Shown in pieces: positions 55,836-64,000 of a stretch of DNA of 64,000 nucleotides (position 1 is its first letter; each line of letters begins with the position of its first letter). Under the pieces are notes generated by a model that saw only the letters and a list, made by a program, of their open reading frames with translations, did no database searches and was not told where the DNA came from. Source of the DNA: Roseobacter sp. (GTDB lineage Bacteria > Pseudomonadota > Alphaproteobacteria > Rhodobacterales > Rhodobacteraceae). The stretch is from NCBI GenBank assembly GCA_015665415.1, contig JADFAE010000030.1, positions 56,966 through 120,965 of the forward strand, in the 5' to 3' direction. The position numbers were made by a program, and so were the translations under genes.

Positions 55836-57244
55836 GCGCCCAGTTTCTCCTGCAGGCGCAGTTCGGCGATGCGTTCAACCTGACGGCAGGCCTCGGCAAA
55901 TTCGGTGTCGCGATCATTGCCGATGCGGCGTTCAAAGGCCTCCATGATCGAGGCCTTGGTGTTGTCGCGCACCGCAATGATGAAGGGAAAGCCATGTTTG
56001 GTGGTATAGGATTCGTTCAGAGCGGTGAAGCCTTCACGCTCTTCGTCGGTCAGCATATCGAGCCCGGCCCCGGCCTGCTCTGACGTACTTTCAGCGGTCA
56101 ACCGCCCGGCTGCGGCCAGTTTGCCGGCCAGATCAGGGTGCGCTGTGAGAACGCCAAGGCGCTGCTCTTCGCTGGCCGAGCGGAAGACACGGGCCAGCGC
56201 GCTGTGCACCCCTGTTGCGGTGTCATGGGTCGGGCCCAGTTCCAGATCAAAGGCGCCTTCTGCAATCCAGGCGCTGTGCTCGAAAATGCCGCCGAATTCG
56301 GCAACAAAAGTGTCCTTGTTCATTTCGGATGGTGCGACGCCCTGCATCGGTGGGTGCTCCTTGGCCCAGTGGTCGGCAATCTCTTCGCGGGTGGCGAACC
56401 AGACGCCTTCATGCTTGCTGAAATGTTCCAAAGCGCGTTTGAAGGCGGCAGCGCGGCCCGGTCGGCCGATCAGGCGGCAATGCAATCCAATTGACAGGAT
56501 CTTGGGCGCGCCCTCCTGACCCTCAGCGTAGAGCATATCAAAGCTGTCCTTGAGGTAGCTCTCGAATTGCTCGCCATTGGTGTAACCGGCCTGAATTGCA
56601 AAACGCATGTCGTTGCAATCCATCGTGTAGGGAACAATCAGCTGATCCTTGCCACCGGCCTTGACCCAATAGGGCAGGTCATCTGCATAACTATCGGCGA
56701 CATAGGCAAAGTCACCTTCCGCAGCAGCCAGGTCCACAGTGTTCATCGAACAGCGGCCTGTGTACCAGCCACGCGGCGGTGTGCCCACAACTTCGGTATG
56801 CAGTCGGATGGCTTCGCGGATTTGGGACCGTTCTTCGTCGGGCGACATATCCTTGTGCTCAACCCATTTGAGCCCATGCGAGGCGATTTCCCAGCCCGCG
56901 CCTTTCATCGCCGCAACATGTTCGGGTGCGCGCGACAGGGCTGTGGCCACGCCGTAAACCGTGATTGGAATGTCCTTGAGCAGGCGATGTACCCGCCAGA
57001 ACCCGGCACGCGATCCATATTCGTAGATGGATTCCATATTCCAGTGCCTTTGCCCAACCCAGGGCGCTGCACCGGTGATTTCCGACAAAAAGGCCTCTGA
57101 GGCTGCATCGCCATGCAGGATGTTGTTTTCGCCACCTTCTTCGTAGTTCAAAACGATCTGAACGGCAATTTTGGCGCCATTCGGCCAATTGGCAGCCGGT
57201 GGGGTCGCACCATAGCCTGTCATATCTCGCGGGTAGCGTGTCAC
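55832..57244 (-). CDS. puuE: Fused allantoinase PuuE / OHCU decarboxylase UraD
   Basis: The 470-residue protein is a fusion. Residues about 1-305 are a polysaccharide-deacetylase-fold allantoinase (PuuE), with 'VLNYEEGGENNILHGD', 'EIASHGLKWVEHKDM' and 'GLHCRLIGRPGRA'. Residues about 310-470 are 2-oxo-4-hydroxy-4-carboxy-5-ureidoimidazoline decarboxylase (UraD), with 'FVAEFGGIFEHSAWIAEGA', 'LTAHPDLAGKLA' and 'KHGFPFIIAVRDN'. One polypeptide thus makes S-allantoin from OHCU and hydrolyses it to allantoate. It is coupled to allA by overlap and is divergent from uraH. Confidence 0.93.
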   Translation of the reverse strand: MTRYPRDMTGYGATPPAANWPNGAKIAVQIVLNYEEGGENNILHGDAASEAFLSEITGAAPWVGQRHWNMESIYEYGSRAGFWRVHRLLKDIPITVYGVATALSRAPEHVAAMKGAGWEIASHGLKWVEHKDMSPDEERSQIREAIRLHTEVVGTPPRGWYTGRCSMNTVDLAAAEGDFAYVADSYADDLPYWVKAGGKDQLIVPYTMDCNDMRFAIQAGYTNGEQFESYLKDSFDMLYAEGQEGAPKILSIGLHCRLIGRPGRAAAFKRALEHFSKHEGVWFATREEIADHWAKEHPPMQGVAPSEMNKDTFVAEFGGIFEHSAWIAEGAFDLELGPTHDTATGVHSALARVFRSASEEQRLGVLTAHPDLAGKLAAAGRLTAESTSEQAGAGLDMLTDEEREGFTALNESYTTKHGFPFIIAVRDNTKASIMEAFERRIGNDRDTEFAEACRQVERIAELRLQEKLGA

Positions 57245-57390
57245 GGTCTTATCCTCTACTTTGTTACTTGATAACTGAAAAAATCATAATTGTTTTTCAA
57301 AAAAACCCGAAAGGAGCCTTCGCGCAGACGCCCTGTGTTCTCGCGCCTCAGAGCAGAGTAGACAGGCGTAAACATGTAGGAGAACTTGCT

Positions 57391-57744
57391 GTGACTGGAT
57401 ATCTGACAACCCATGTTCTTGACACCGCGCGCGGATGCCCGGCGGAAGGCCTGAAGATCGAGCTTTACAAGCTCAGCGGAGATGACCGGGTTTTGTTGAA
57501 AACCCTGACGACCAATGACGATGGCCGCACCGACGAACAAATCCTGCCTGCCGCAGAATTTGAGACCGGCACCTACGAGCTGTTGTTCTATGCCGGTGCC
57601 TACCTGGATGCCTGCGGCGTGCCACCGGAAGAGCCACGTTTTCTCGACGTGATACCAATCCGCTTCGGCATGTCAGAGCCAAGCCATTATCACGTGCCGC
57701 TGCTGCTGTCGCCGTTCAGCTACAGCACCTACCGTGGCAGCTGA
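57391..57744 (+). CDS. uraH: 5-Hydroxyisourate hydrolase (transthyretin-like)
   Basis: The 117-residue protein has the HIUase signatures 'YLTTHVLDTARGCPAEGL' (catalytic His), 'TNDDGRTDEQIL', 'HYHVPLLLSPFSYSTYRGS' with the diagnostic C-terminal YRGS. It hydrolyses 5-hydroxyisourate made by PuuD. The start is a GTG at 57391 behind TAGGAGA; no ATG fits. It is divergent from the PuuE-UraD gene, which performs the next two steps. Confidence 0.93.
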   Translation: MTGYLTTHVLDTARGCPAEGLKIELYKLSGDDRVLLKTLTTNDDGRTDEQILPAAEFETGTYELLFYAGAYLDACGVPPEEPRFLDVIPIRFGMSEPSHYHVPLLLSPFSYSTYRGS

Positions 57745-57821
57745 TCCCCAGGGATGACCCCGCCCCGCTGATGACCCCGACTGTCAGGCCTGTTTCCTGC
57801 AAGCCTGACCTTCTGTCGCCG

Positions 57822-58733
57822 CTAACCCGTATCCCGGATGGTTGCGCCAATCCTGTCGATCATGAACTCCATGAACAGGCGCGTCTTGGGGTCCTGCCTG
57901 CGGCGGTGAGTGAAAAGACAGGCCATCTGAATGGGCTCAGGTGGCGTTTCGGTGGCAACCGTGACCAGGGCCCCGGTTTTTAGATGCTCTGAGACCTCAA
58001 ACACCGGCTTGAGTGCCACCCCATGGCCCGCCAGTGCCCAATCCGTCAGCACATCCCCATCGTCGCTTTCATAGCGCCCGGAGACGGCAAATCGCTTGGG
58101 GCCTTCGGGTGTTGTCAGCAGCCACTGAAATTCGGTTGCACCGGGAAAACGCAGGTTCAGGCATTCATGGCGCTGCGAGACCAGCTCTGCGCCGTTTGCG
58201 GGCATGCCATGTTTTTCAACGTATGAGGGGGCGGCGCAAAGCACCCGCTCGACATCGGCGATCTTGCGAATGCGCAGATTGCTATCCTCTGGCTGGCCCA
58301 GGAAAAACGCCAGATCCAGGCCCTCGGTGGTCAGATCAACTTTTCGGTCGGTCAAACGCAGTCGCAGGCTGACCTCTGGATATTCTTTCAAAAACTCGGG
58401 CACCTGGGGCGCAATCAATCGTCGCCCCACGCCCAAGGGGGCCGCAACATACAGAGATCCCTTGAGATTTTCGGTGATACTGACGATCTGGGCTTCGGCA
58501 CGTTCCAGCGCTTCCAGGATATCAATTGCGCCTCTGTAAAAGGATTTTCCCTGTTCGGTCGGCGTCAGGCTGCGGGTGGTCCGCTGGAACAGCCTGACCC
58601 CAAGATGCTCTTCCAGTTGTGAAATGCGCGACGAGGTGACGGCCGGAGAAATACGCAGATCACGCCCGGCGGCTGACATGCTGCCCAGTTCGTAGACCCT
58701 TACAAAGGTGCGGATGTTGTCGAGATAAGACAT
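57822..58733 (-). CDS. LysR-family regulator, paralogue of the one at 44862
   Basis: The 303-residue protein starts MSYLDNIRTFVRVYELGSMS and shares with the 44862 protein the helix-turn-helix region, 'RTTRSLTPTE' and 'TDRKVDLTTEGLDLAFFLG'. The ATG at 58733 is chosen to match that paralogue. It is divergent from puuD across 100 bases and may control urate oxidation; this is inference from position. Confidence 0.87.
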   Translation of the reverse strand: MSYLDNIRTFVRVYELGSMSAAGRDLRISPAVTSSRISQLEEHLGVRLFQRTTRSLTPTEQGKSFYRGAIDILEALERAEAQIVSITENLKGSLYVAAPLGVGRRLIAPQVPEFLKEYPEVSLRLRLTDRKVDLTTEGLDLAFFLGQPEDSNLRIRKIADVERVLCAAPSYVEKHGMPANGAELVSQRHECLNLRFPGATEFQWLLTTPEGPKRFAVSGRYESDDGDVLTDWALAGHGVALKPVFEVSEHLKTGALVTVATETPPEPIQMACLFTHRRRQDPKTRLFMEFMIDRIGATIRDTG

Positions 58734-58833
58734 TTTTCTGTTTTTTTTGATGCTGCTTGGCGTTTTGTAGCAATAGCAGAATAAAACTGCTTCGACTAGG
58801 GTGAGCGGGACTAAGAATTTTGGGAGAGCGGCC

Positions 58834-60066
58834 ATGTATGATCTGGCTATTTTGTGGGATTGGATCGCGTTCAGTGTGCGCTGGCTGCATGTGATCACGG
58901 CGATGGCCTGGATTGGTGCATCTTTCTACTTTGTTGCGCTTGATTTGATGCTGAAACCTAACGCCGACCTGCCCAAAGGGGCCTTTGGCGAGGAATGGGA
59001 AGTGCACGGCGGTGGCTTTTATCACACTGTCAAATACCTGGTGGCTCCGGCACGGATGCCCGAGCATCTGACCTGGCACAAATGGCAGAGCTACAGCACC
59101 TGGCTGTCTGGTGCTGCGCTGCTGATGATCATCTATTGGGTTGGCGGTGAATTGTTCCTGCTGGATCCATCCAAGGTCGAGCTGGAGCTGTGGCAGGGCA
59201 TTCTGATCTCCGGCGGCTCGCTGACCATTGGCTGGTTGCTCTATGATCAGATGTGCAAATCCAAATTGGGCGAAAACCCAACCCTGCTGATGCTGATCCT
59301 CTTTGCAATCCTGGTGGTGATGGCCTGGGGCTATAATCAGATCTTCACTGGCCGTGCCGCGCTGCTGCATCTGGGTGCCTTTACCGCAACGATCATGACC
59401 GCCAATGTGTTCTTCCAGATCATGCCGAACCAGCGCATCGTGGTGGCAGATCTACAGGCGGGCCGCACGCCGGATGCCAAATACGGCAAAATCGCCAAGC
59501 TGCGTTCGACCCATAACAACTACCTGACTCTGCCGGTGGTTTTCCTGATGCTGTCAAACCACTATCCGCTGGCTTTTGGCACCGAATATGCCTGGATCAT
59601 CTCTTGCCTGATCTTCCTGACCGGCGTCACCATCCGGCATTACTTCAACACCATGCACAAGACCGGCAAGGGCCCGCATTGGACTTGGGGTGTCACCGTG
59701 CTGATCATGATGGTGATTGCCTGGTTGTCGACCGTCCCGGGTGGGGAGAGCTATGAAGAGTCCGAGGCCCGCGCGCTGACCCCTTATGAGCAGAAGTTTG
59801 CGTCCAACGATAATTTTGAGGAGGCCTACTACGCCGTCGTTGGCAGCTGTTCGATGTGCCATGCGCGCGAACCCTCCTGGGAGGGGATGCATTGGGCCCC
59901 CAAAGACGTGGTTCTAGAAACCGAGGCCGATGTGGCCCGTCATGCGACACAGGTCTACATGCAGGCAGGGGTGAGCCATGCCATGCCGCCCCCAAATGCC
60001 ATTCAAATGGACCAGGATGCGCGCAACGCCATCGTGGCCTGGTACCGCTCTGTGACCTCCGGCTAG
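58834..60066 (+). CDS. puuD: Membrane urate oxidase PuuD with C-terminal cytochrome c domain
   Basis: The 410-residue protein has about eight membrane spans (urate hydroxylase PuuD domain, residues about 1-310) and a C-terminal periplasmic cytochrome c domain with heme motif CSMCH (about 340-345) and a distal Met in SHAMPPPNA. It oxidises urate to 5-hydroxyisourate and passes electrons to the respiratory chain rather than to O2 directly. GGGAGAG precedes the ATG. It replaces soluble uricase in this pathway. Confidence 0.93.
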   Translation: MYDLAILWDWIAFSVRWLHVITAMAWIGASFYFVALDLMLKPNADLPKGAFGEEWEVHGGGFYHTVKYLVAPARMPEHLTWHKWQSYSTWLSGAALLMIIYWVGGELFLLDPSKVELELWQGILISGGSLTIGWLLYDQMCKSKLGENPTLLMLILFAILVVMAWGYNQIFTGRAALLHLGAFTATIMTANVFFQIMPNQRIVVADLQAGRTPDAKYGKIAKLRSTHNNYLTLPVVFLMLSNHYPLAFGTEYAWIISCLIFLTGVTIRHYFNTMHKTGKGPHWTWGVTVLIMMVIAWLSTVPGGESYEESEARALTPYEQKFASNDNFEEAYYAVVGSCSMCHAREPSWEGMHWAPKDVVLETEADVARHATQVYMQAGVSHAMPPPNAIQMDQDARNAIVAWYRSVTSG

Positions 60067-60100
60067 ACAGGCTGCGCTTTGAAGGCACAACCGCCCCAGG

Positions 60101-60127
60101 GGCAGCGGTTGCGCCTGAACCGCTGCC
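60101..60127. terminator. Convergent hairpin between puuD and the GNAT gene
   Basis: GGCAGCGGTT (60101-60110) pairs perfectly with AACCGCTGCC (60118-60127) over a 7-base loop in the 78-base convergent gap. There is no T-run on either side, so intrinsic termination is not certain. Confidence 0.45.
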
Positions 60128-60144
60128 GCGGCACCATGACCGCC

Positions 60145-60660
60145 CTATTCTGCGATGGCTTGCGATGCGATAGGCACCAGTTGCTTTTGCATCAGCACCA
60201 GATCCAGCCGTCGGCCCCATTTGCGTCCGGTTCCCGGCATATGCCCAACCTCGTCATAGCCAAGCGCGCGATGGAACCCGACTGCGCGGGGGTTGGCCCC
60301 GCTGATACCCGCCACCAAGACCTCAACCCCATCGTCGCGCGCGATCTGCTCGAGCCTGGCCATCAAGGCCCGCCCCAACCCTTGTCGCTGCGCAGATTGT
60401 GACAGGTGGATCGAATGTTCCTGGGTGTAGCGATAGCCGGTGCCGTTGCGAAAGCTGTCGTAGGTGGCATAGCCAACCACGCCGTCTGCACCCTCCGCAA
60501 CCAGGAACCGATGCCCCAATCGCCGGATCATGGCTTTAAAATCAGCCGCCGTCTTTTCCTCGCTTGAAAAGGTGACCAAGGTGTCCCGGATCATGGCATT
60601 GGCAATATTCGCCACCGCCTGAGCATCCTCGCAGGTGGCCTGTCGAATGGGCTGGGTCAT
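60145..60660 (-). CDS. GNAT family N-acetyltransferase (phosphinothricin/methionine-analogue type)
   Basis: The 171-residue protein has the GNAT acetyl-CoA motif QRQGLGRALMARLE and the segments 'YATYDSFRNGTGYRYTQEHS' and 'NPRAVGFHRALGYDEVG', which place it in the Bar/PAT-MddA branch that acetylates amino-acid analogues. It starts 28 bases downstream of the pstB stop on the same strand and may be read through from the pst genes. Confidence 0.88.
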   Translation of the reverse strand: MTQPIRQATCEDAQAVANIANAMIRDTLVTFSSEEKTAADFKAMIRRLGHRFLVAEGADGVVGYATYDSFRNGTGYRYTQEHSIHLSQSAQRQGLGRALMARLEQIARDDGVEVLVAGISGANPRAVGFHRALGYDEVGHMPGTGRKWGRRLDLVLMQKQLVPIASQAIAE

Positions 60661-60688
60661 CGTATATCTCCATGCCAGAAAAGCGGTT

Positions 60689-61537
60689 TCAACAAAACTC
60701 ACCGTTGATATAGGCCCGGGTGATCTCATGGTTGGGCGCAGTCATGATCCGATCCGTTGGTCCGGTTTCTATCACCTCTCCGCTGCCGTCACGAAGCCAG
60801 AACATGGCACACCGGTCAGAGACACGGCGCGCCTGAGCCAGATTATGCGTGACGATGATCACCGAACACCGTTGCTTGAGGTCTTGGATCAGGGTTTCGA
60901 TGGCGGTACAGGAGACCGGATCCAAGGCACTGCAGGGCTCATCAAACAGGATCACATCCGGGTCACTGAGCAGTGCGCGCGCAATACAGAGCCGTTGCTG
61001 CTCCCCTCCGGACAGACGGGTGGCGACATCATTCATCCGGTCCTTCAGCCTGTCCCATAGGTTCACCGAGCGCAACGCCTGTTCAATCTTGTCGGCATAG
61101 CCGGGCCGATAGCGGTCGCCATTTGCCTTCAAGGCAAATTCCATGTTCATCCGGATCGAAAACGGGAAGGGGTTCGGGCGCTGAAAGACCATTGCGACCT
61201 TGCAACGCAAATCGGCGGCACTGGCGGAAGAAGGGAAGACCAAACCCCCATTCAGCCAGATTTCCCCCTCTACCTTTGCTGTCGGCAAAGTGTGGTGGAT
61301 CATCCGGTTCAAGGTCGAAACAAAGGTGGATTTTCCGCAACCCGACGGGCCGATAATGGCCAGGATTTCGTTGGGCTGCAGCGACAGGTTCACATCCCGT
61401 ATGATGTCTCGCCCTGCAAGCCCGACACGGATCGCGCGGGCCTCCAGCACAGGTGGCCCAGCAGGGCAGGGGACGACCTGCGCAGTGTGTCCAGCCGCCG
61501 CGGGTTTCGGCTCAGAAAGCCTTGATATTATATTCAT
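60689..61537 (-). CDS. pstB: Phosphate ABC transporter ATP-binding protein PstB
   Basis: The 282-residue protein has Walker A GPSGCGKST, the Q-loop in MVFQRPNPFPFSI typical of PstB, signature LSGGEQQRLCIARAL, Walker B VILFDEP and the switch His in VTHN. It powers phosphate import with PstCA. Its N-terminal 30 residues are an extra tail. AAAGGGG precedes the ATG. Some PstB motif positions differ from the canonical enterobacterial protein, so this may be a secondary system. Confidence 0.9.
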   Translation of the reverse strand: MNIISRLSEPKPAAAGHTAQVVPCPAGPPVLEARAIRVGLAGRDIIRDVNLSLQPNEILAIIGPSGCGKSTFVSTLNRMIHHTLPTAKVEGEIWLNGGLVFPSSASAADLRCKVAMVFQRPNPFPFSIRMNMEFALKANGDRYRPGYADKIEQALRSVNLWDRLKDRMNDVATRLSGGEQQRLCIARALLSDPDVILFDEPCSALDPVSCTAIETLIQDLKQRCSVIIVTHNLAQARRVSDRCAMFWLRDGSGEVIETGPTDRIMTAPNHEITRAYINGEFC

Positions 61538-61550
61538 TTCTTTGCCCCTT

Positions 61551-62426
61551 TCACGGATGTGCTTTCTTGGAAAAATACAGGCCAACCGAGCTGATCAGCA
61601 GAAACAACCCTATCAGCAGTACTGCCGAGGCCGCGGCCATGCGGTCGCCTCCTGGGATGCTCATCGCCAGATCATAGATATGAATGGACAGAACCCGGCC
61701 GGGGTCCAGCAGGCTTTCAGGCATGCGATCCGAATAGCCGCTGGTGAACAACAGCGCTGCCGTTTCTGCCAAAGCCCGCCCCGTGCCCAACAAGACAACG
61801 GTGATAATTTCAGCCGTGCAGGTCGGGATCATCACGCAAAGGATGAACCGGGCCTTGCCCGCGCCAAGAGCATAAGCGCCGGTGCGATACCCGGTGGGCA
61901 GCAGGCGAAACACCTCTACAAAGGCAAAGGCGCAAATTGGGATAATCATTACCGCCAGGGTCAACCCACCTGTCAGAAGAGATGTCCCAAGCCCCAGAAA
62001 CTGGGCGAAAAAACTACTGCCAAACAGGCCAAAGGCAATCGAGGGCACGCTGGCCAGGATCAGCATGCTAGATCTGAACAAGCTTGAAAGCGCAGATCCT
62101 TGGGCGAGGTATTCGGTGACATATAACGCAATTGCGAGGCTGGTCGGCAGTGCCACCGCAACCGCGATCGCCAGCACCAGAACGGTCGAGACCAGAATGG
62201 GAAATACCCCACCGGCGCGCCCGGACTGCCGCGGCGCATCGGTCAGGTAGGACAAATTGATTTGGCCGATCCCCTGCGAAGCAATGTCAAAAATTACCTT
62301 GCCATAGGTCAGGAACACCAGTGACACCACCATCAGAAAACAGAGGTATATCAACCGGTCTGCCCGACCCATCCGATCCGATCCGGCGCGGCGGTGGTGG
62401 CGGTTCAAATGGCGTCGCTCAGACAT
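61551..62426 (-). CDS. pstA: Phosphate ABC transporter permease PstA
   Basis: The 291-residue protein has about six spans and the ABC permease loop 'GAYALGAGKARFILCVMIPTC' (EAA-like) plus 'GTGRALAETAALLFTSGY', typical of PstA. The ATG at 62426 overlaps pstC by 8 bases; a GTG at 62432 is an alternative. It forms the inner-membrane channel with PstC. Confidence 0.9.
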   Translation of the reverse strand: MSERRHLNRHHRRAGSDRMGRADRLIYLCFLMVVSLVFLTYGKVIFDIASQGIGQINLSYLTDAPRQSGRAGGVFPILVSTVLVLAIAVAVALPTSLAIALYVTEYLAQGSALSSLFRSSMLILASVPSIAFGLFGSSFFAQFLGLGTSLLTGGLTLAVMIIPICAFAFVEVFRLLPTGYRTGAYALGAGKARFILCVMIPTCTAEIITVVLLGTGRALAETAALLFTSGYSDRMPESLLDPGRVLSIHIYDLAMSIPGGDRMAAASAVLLIGLFLLISSVGLYFSKKAHP

Positions 62427-63345
62427 CGACACTCACCCCTCCGGTGCGATCAAGCGCATGGACCAAGAGCGCAAGGCCGGTAGCAATAACAAACAGAACC
62501 AAGATGCTGAGGAAGAGCGTTGCCCCATGCAAGGGATCCGCATAGCCCATTTCCAAAGTCACATTGGCCGTCAGGGTGCGGATCGGATCAAACAGGCTCA
62601 GCGGCAACTCGGCCCTGTTGCCCGTGACCATGACCACCACGATTGTCTCTCCCAGGGCGCGGCCCAGCCCCAGCAGGGCTGCAGAAAGCACGGCCCGACG
62701 CAGAATAGGCAGCGCCATGCCAAAGCAGGTCAACTTACGCGTCGCCCCCAGCGCAAAAGCACCGTGAATCAGGGGTTTGGGCAATTTGGCAAAAGCCGCA
62801 TCCATGAGCAAAGTCGTGGTTGGGATGATCATCAACGCAAGGATCAGAATGCCGCTGAGCAAGGACAGACCAGGGGCCTGCAGCTTGCCGATCAAGGGAA
62901 CAACCTGCGTCAGCCCCCAGAAACCAAAAATCACCGTGGGCATGGCCGCCATCACAAACAGCAATCGCCGCAGCAGGGAGGCCGTCAGCCCGGACATGAA
63001 GAAATTCAGCGACGCGGCGATGATCAGGCTGACCGGAGTGGCAAGCCCAACCGCCCCGACAGAGGTCAAGAGACTGCCGACCAGCATTGGTTTCAGATCA
63101 TACAGCCCGCTGGTCGGATGCCAGTCACTGTCGCTGAGGAACTGCAACACCGGGATTCGACCAAAAACCGGCAAAGCCCCGGTCAGGATCACAAATCCCA
63201 CCACCAGCACAACGGCACATCCGATAGCAAAGGTTGCCGCCAGAACATAGTGAAACAGGGCCTCGAGCGACAGCGCGGTCCTTGCCACAGACCGATCACG
63301 CGGCCCCGCTGCCCCCGGGAAAGGACCTGAGAACTCCCGGTTCAC
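62419..63345 (-). CDS. pstC: Phosphate ABC transporter permease PstC
   Basis: The 308-residue protein has about six spans and the PstC features 'FGRIPVLQFLSDSDWHPTSG' and 'GAFALGATRKLTCFGMALPI' with 'GLGRALGETIVVVMVTGN'. The start is a GTG at 63345 that overlaps the pstS stop (GTGA). It is translationally coupled to both neighbours. Confidence 0.9.
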   Translation of the reverse strand: MNREFSGPFPGAAGPRDRSVARTALSLEALFHYVLAATFAIGCAVVLVVGFVILTGALPVFGRIPVLQFLSDSDWHPTSGLYDLKPMLVGSLLTSVGAVGLATPVSLIIAASLNFFMSGLTASLLRRLLFVMAAMPTVIFGFWGLTQVVPLIGKLQAPGLSLLSGILILALMIIPTTTLLMDAAFAKLPKPLIHGAFALGATRKLTCFGMALPILRRAVLSAALLGLGRALGETIVVVMVTGNRAELPLSLFDPIRTLTANVTLEMGYADPLHGATLFLSILVLFVIATGLALLVHALDRTGGVSVDV

Positions 63346-64000
63346 TTGGTCACCGGCGTATAGGACAGGTCCCTGATGATATCGCCGACAAGTGCCGATT
63401 TGCTAAAGCCGATCAGCTCGTCGATACTTGGCATGATGTCCTTGGTGGTCACCAGATTCAGCGGTCGTGTGGCCAGGTAACTGCCGTCGGCAACGTTCTC
63501 CAGGGTTGCCGGCACTTGCCCCAAAGCCACCAGCTTGACCGGCACCCCGTATCCGATATCCACAGTTGCCGCTCCGATAGAGACATATCCAATGCTGTCA
63601 GGAGTGAGCGAAACCGTCTTGATCATCTGCGCGTTTTCTGCCGCCACCAGATCACCTTTGACCTGATCGGCAGTGATGTCGAGAAAGCGGTTCAATACCA
63701 CCGAAGTGGCGCTGCCTTCGCCTTTTGAAACCACCACAATATCTCGATCAGCGCCGCCCAATTGGGCCCAGGAGGTGATTTCACCGGTAAAGATCCCGCG
63801 CAGGTCCTGTTGCGAGATCTCCTCAACAGAGTTTTCTGCATGGATCAGGGCAGCGATGCCATCGCGTGCAATCACATGGGCCATCAGATCCGCCTCACTG
63901 AGTTTCAGCGGGCGCGACACCATGGCGATATTGCTCAACCCCTTGCGTAGATCCGCAATCCCCTTGCTGCTGCCTCCGGTCTCGATAAAAACGCGCGGCT
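63342..64000 (-). CDS. pstS: Phosphate-binding periplasmic protein PstS (partial, N-terminus beyond window)
   Basis: The frame is open to the right edge, giving about 219 residues of the C-terminal part. The first visible residues, 'RVFIETGGSSKGIADL', followed by 'GLSNIAMVSRPL', are the phosphate-contacting segments of PstS-type proteins, and 'GIFTGEITSWAQLGG' and 'DSIGYVSIGA' continue the fold. It would capture phosphate in the periplasm. The stop overlaps the pstC start. The signal peptide and promoter, with any PhoB box, lie outside the window. Confidence 0.85.
   Translation of the reverse strand, partial: PRVFIETGGSSKGIADLRKGLSNIAMVSRPLKLSEADLMAHVIARDGIAALIHAENSVEEISQQDLRGIFTGEITSWAQLGGADRDIVVVSKGEGSATSVVLNRFLDITADQVKGDLVAAENAQMIKTVSLTPDSIGYVSIGAATVDIGYGVPVKLVALGQVPATLENVADGSYLATRPLNLVTTKDIMPSIDELIGFSKSALVGDIIRDLSYTPVTK

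Overview
The window looks like chromosomal DNA of a marine alphaproteobacterium of the Rhodobacteraceae (Roseobacter group). Four things point there: a complete beta-hydroxyaspartate cycle (bhcABCD with its IclR regulator), an orphan pair of gene-transfer-agent head-spike genes (ghsA/ghsB type), a Na+-pumping NADH:quinone reductase, and TRAP transport. The DNA is GC-rich and densely coding, with many 1-8 base gene overlaps. I see no rRNA, tRNA, CRISPR array, insertion sequence or integrase. The first gene (lytic transglycosylase, minus strand) and the last gene (pstS, minus strand) are cut by the window edges.

Layout. 1-5.0 kb: a two-component system translationally coupled to a DUF4173 membrane protein, flanked by two MltB-type lytic transglycosylases. 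5.4-13.5 kb: a catabolic module for an unidentified carboxylate, with paired acyl-CoA dehydrogenases, an acyl-CoA ligase, a TRAP transporter (dctPQM) and an IclR regulator. The same AAATTC-N9-GAATTT palindrome precedes three of its transcription units. 13.5-16.7 kb: a CBS-pair protein, a small membrane protein, and a UDP-HexNAc dehydrogenase with a UDP-sugar epimerase for surface polysaccharide. 16.9-24.3 kb: nqrABCDEF, with the maturation genes apbE and nqrM transcribed divergently. 24.4-29.1 kb: a flavin monooxygenase / RidA / DUF1028 / LysR / ArgE-like cluster of unknown substrate. 29.2-33.4 kb: UDP-glucose dehydrogenase, then a LodA-type quinoprotein amino-acid oxidase with its LodB-type flavoprotein partner. 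34.1-35.7 kb: ghsB-ghsA.

36.2-60.1 kb is the metabolic centre of the window. It holds malate synthase G, ureidoglycine aminohydrolase, the bhc cluster, and nearly all of aerobic purine breakdown: guanine deaminase, xanthine dehydrogenase XdhABC, membrane urate oxidase PuuD, HIU hydrolase, a fused allantoinase/OHCU decarboxylase, ureidoglycolate lyase and two purine/urate permeases. Purine rings yield glyoxylate, and both malate synthase and the beta-hydroxyaspartate cycle consume it, so the region reads as a purine-to-glyoxylate-to-C4 assimilation island. Allantoate amidohydrolase (allC), needed between the allantoinase and AllE, is not in the window. Two closely similar LysR regulators sit at the two edges of the purine block. 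60.1-64 kb: a GNAT acetyltransferase and a pstSCAB-type phosphate transporter without phoU.

Most function calls rest on recognisable motifs and gene order. The substrates of the TRAP/acyl-CoA, FMO/RidA/ArgE and LodA/LodB modules remain open. All operator and hairpin calls come from reading inverted repeats by eye.
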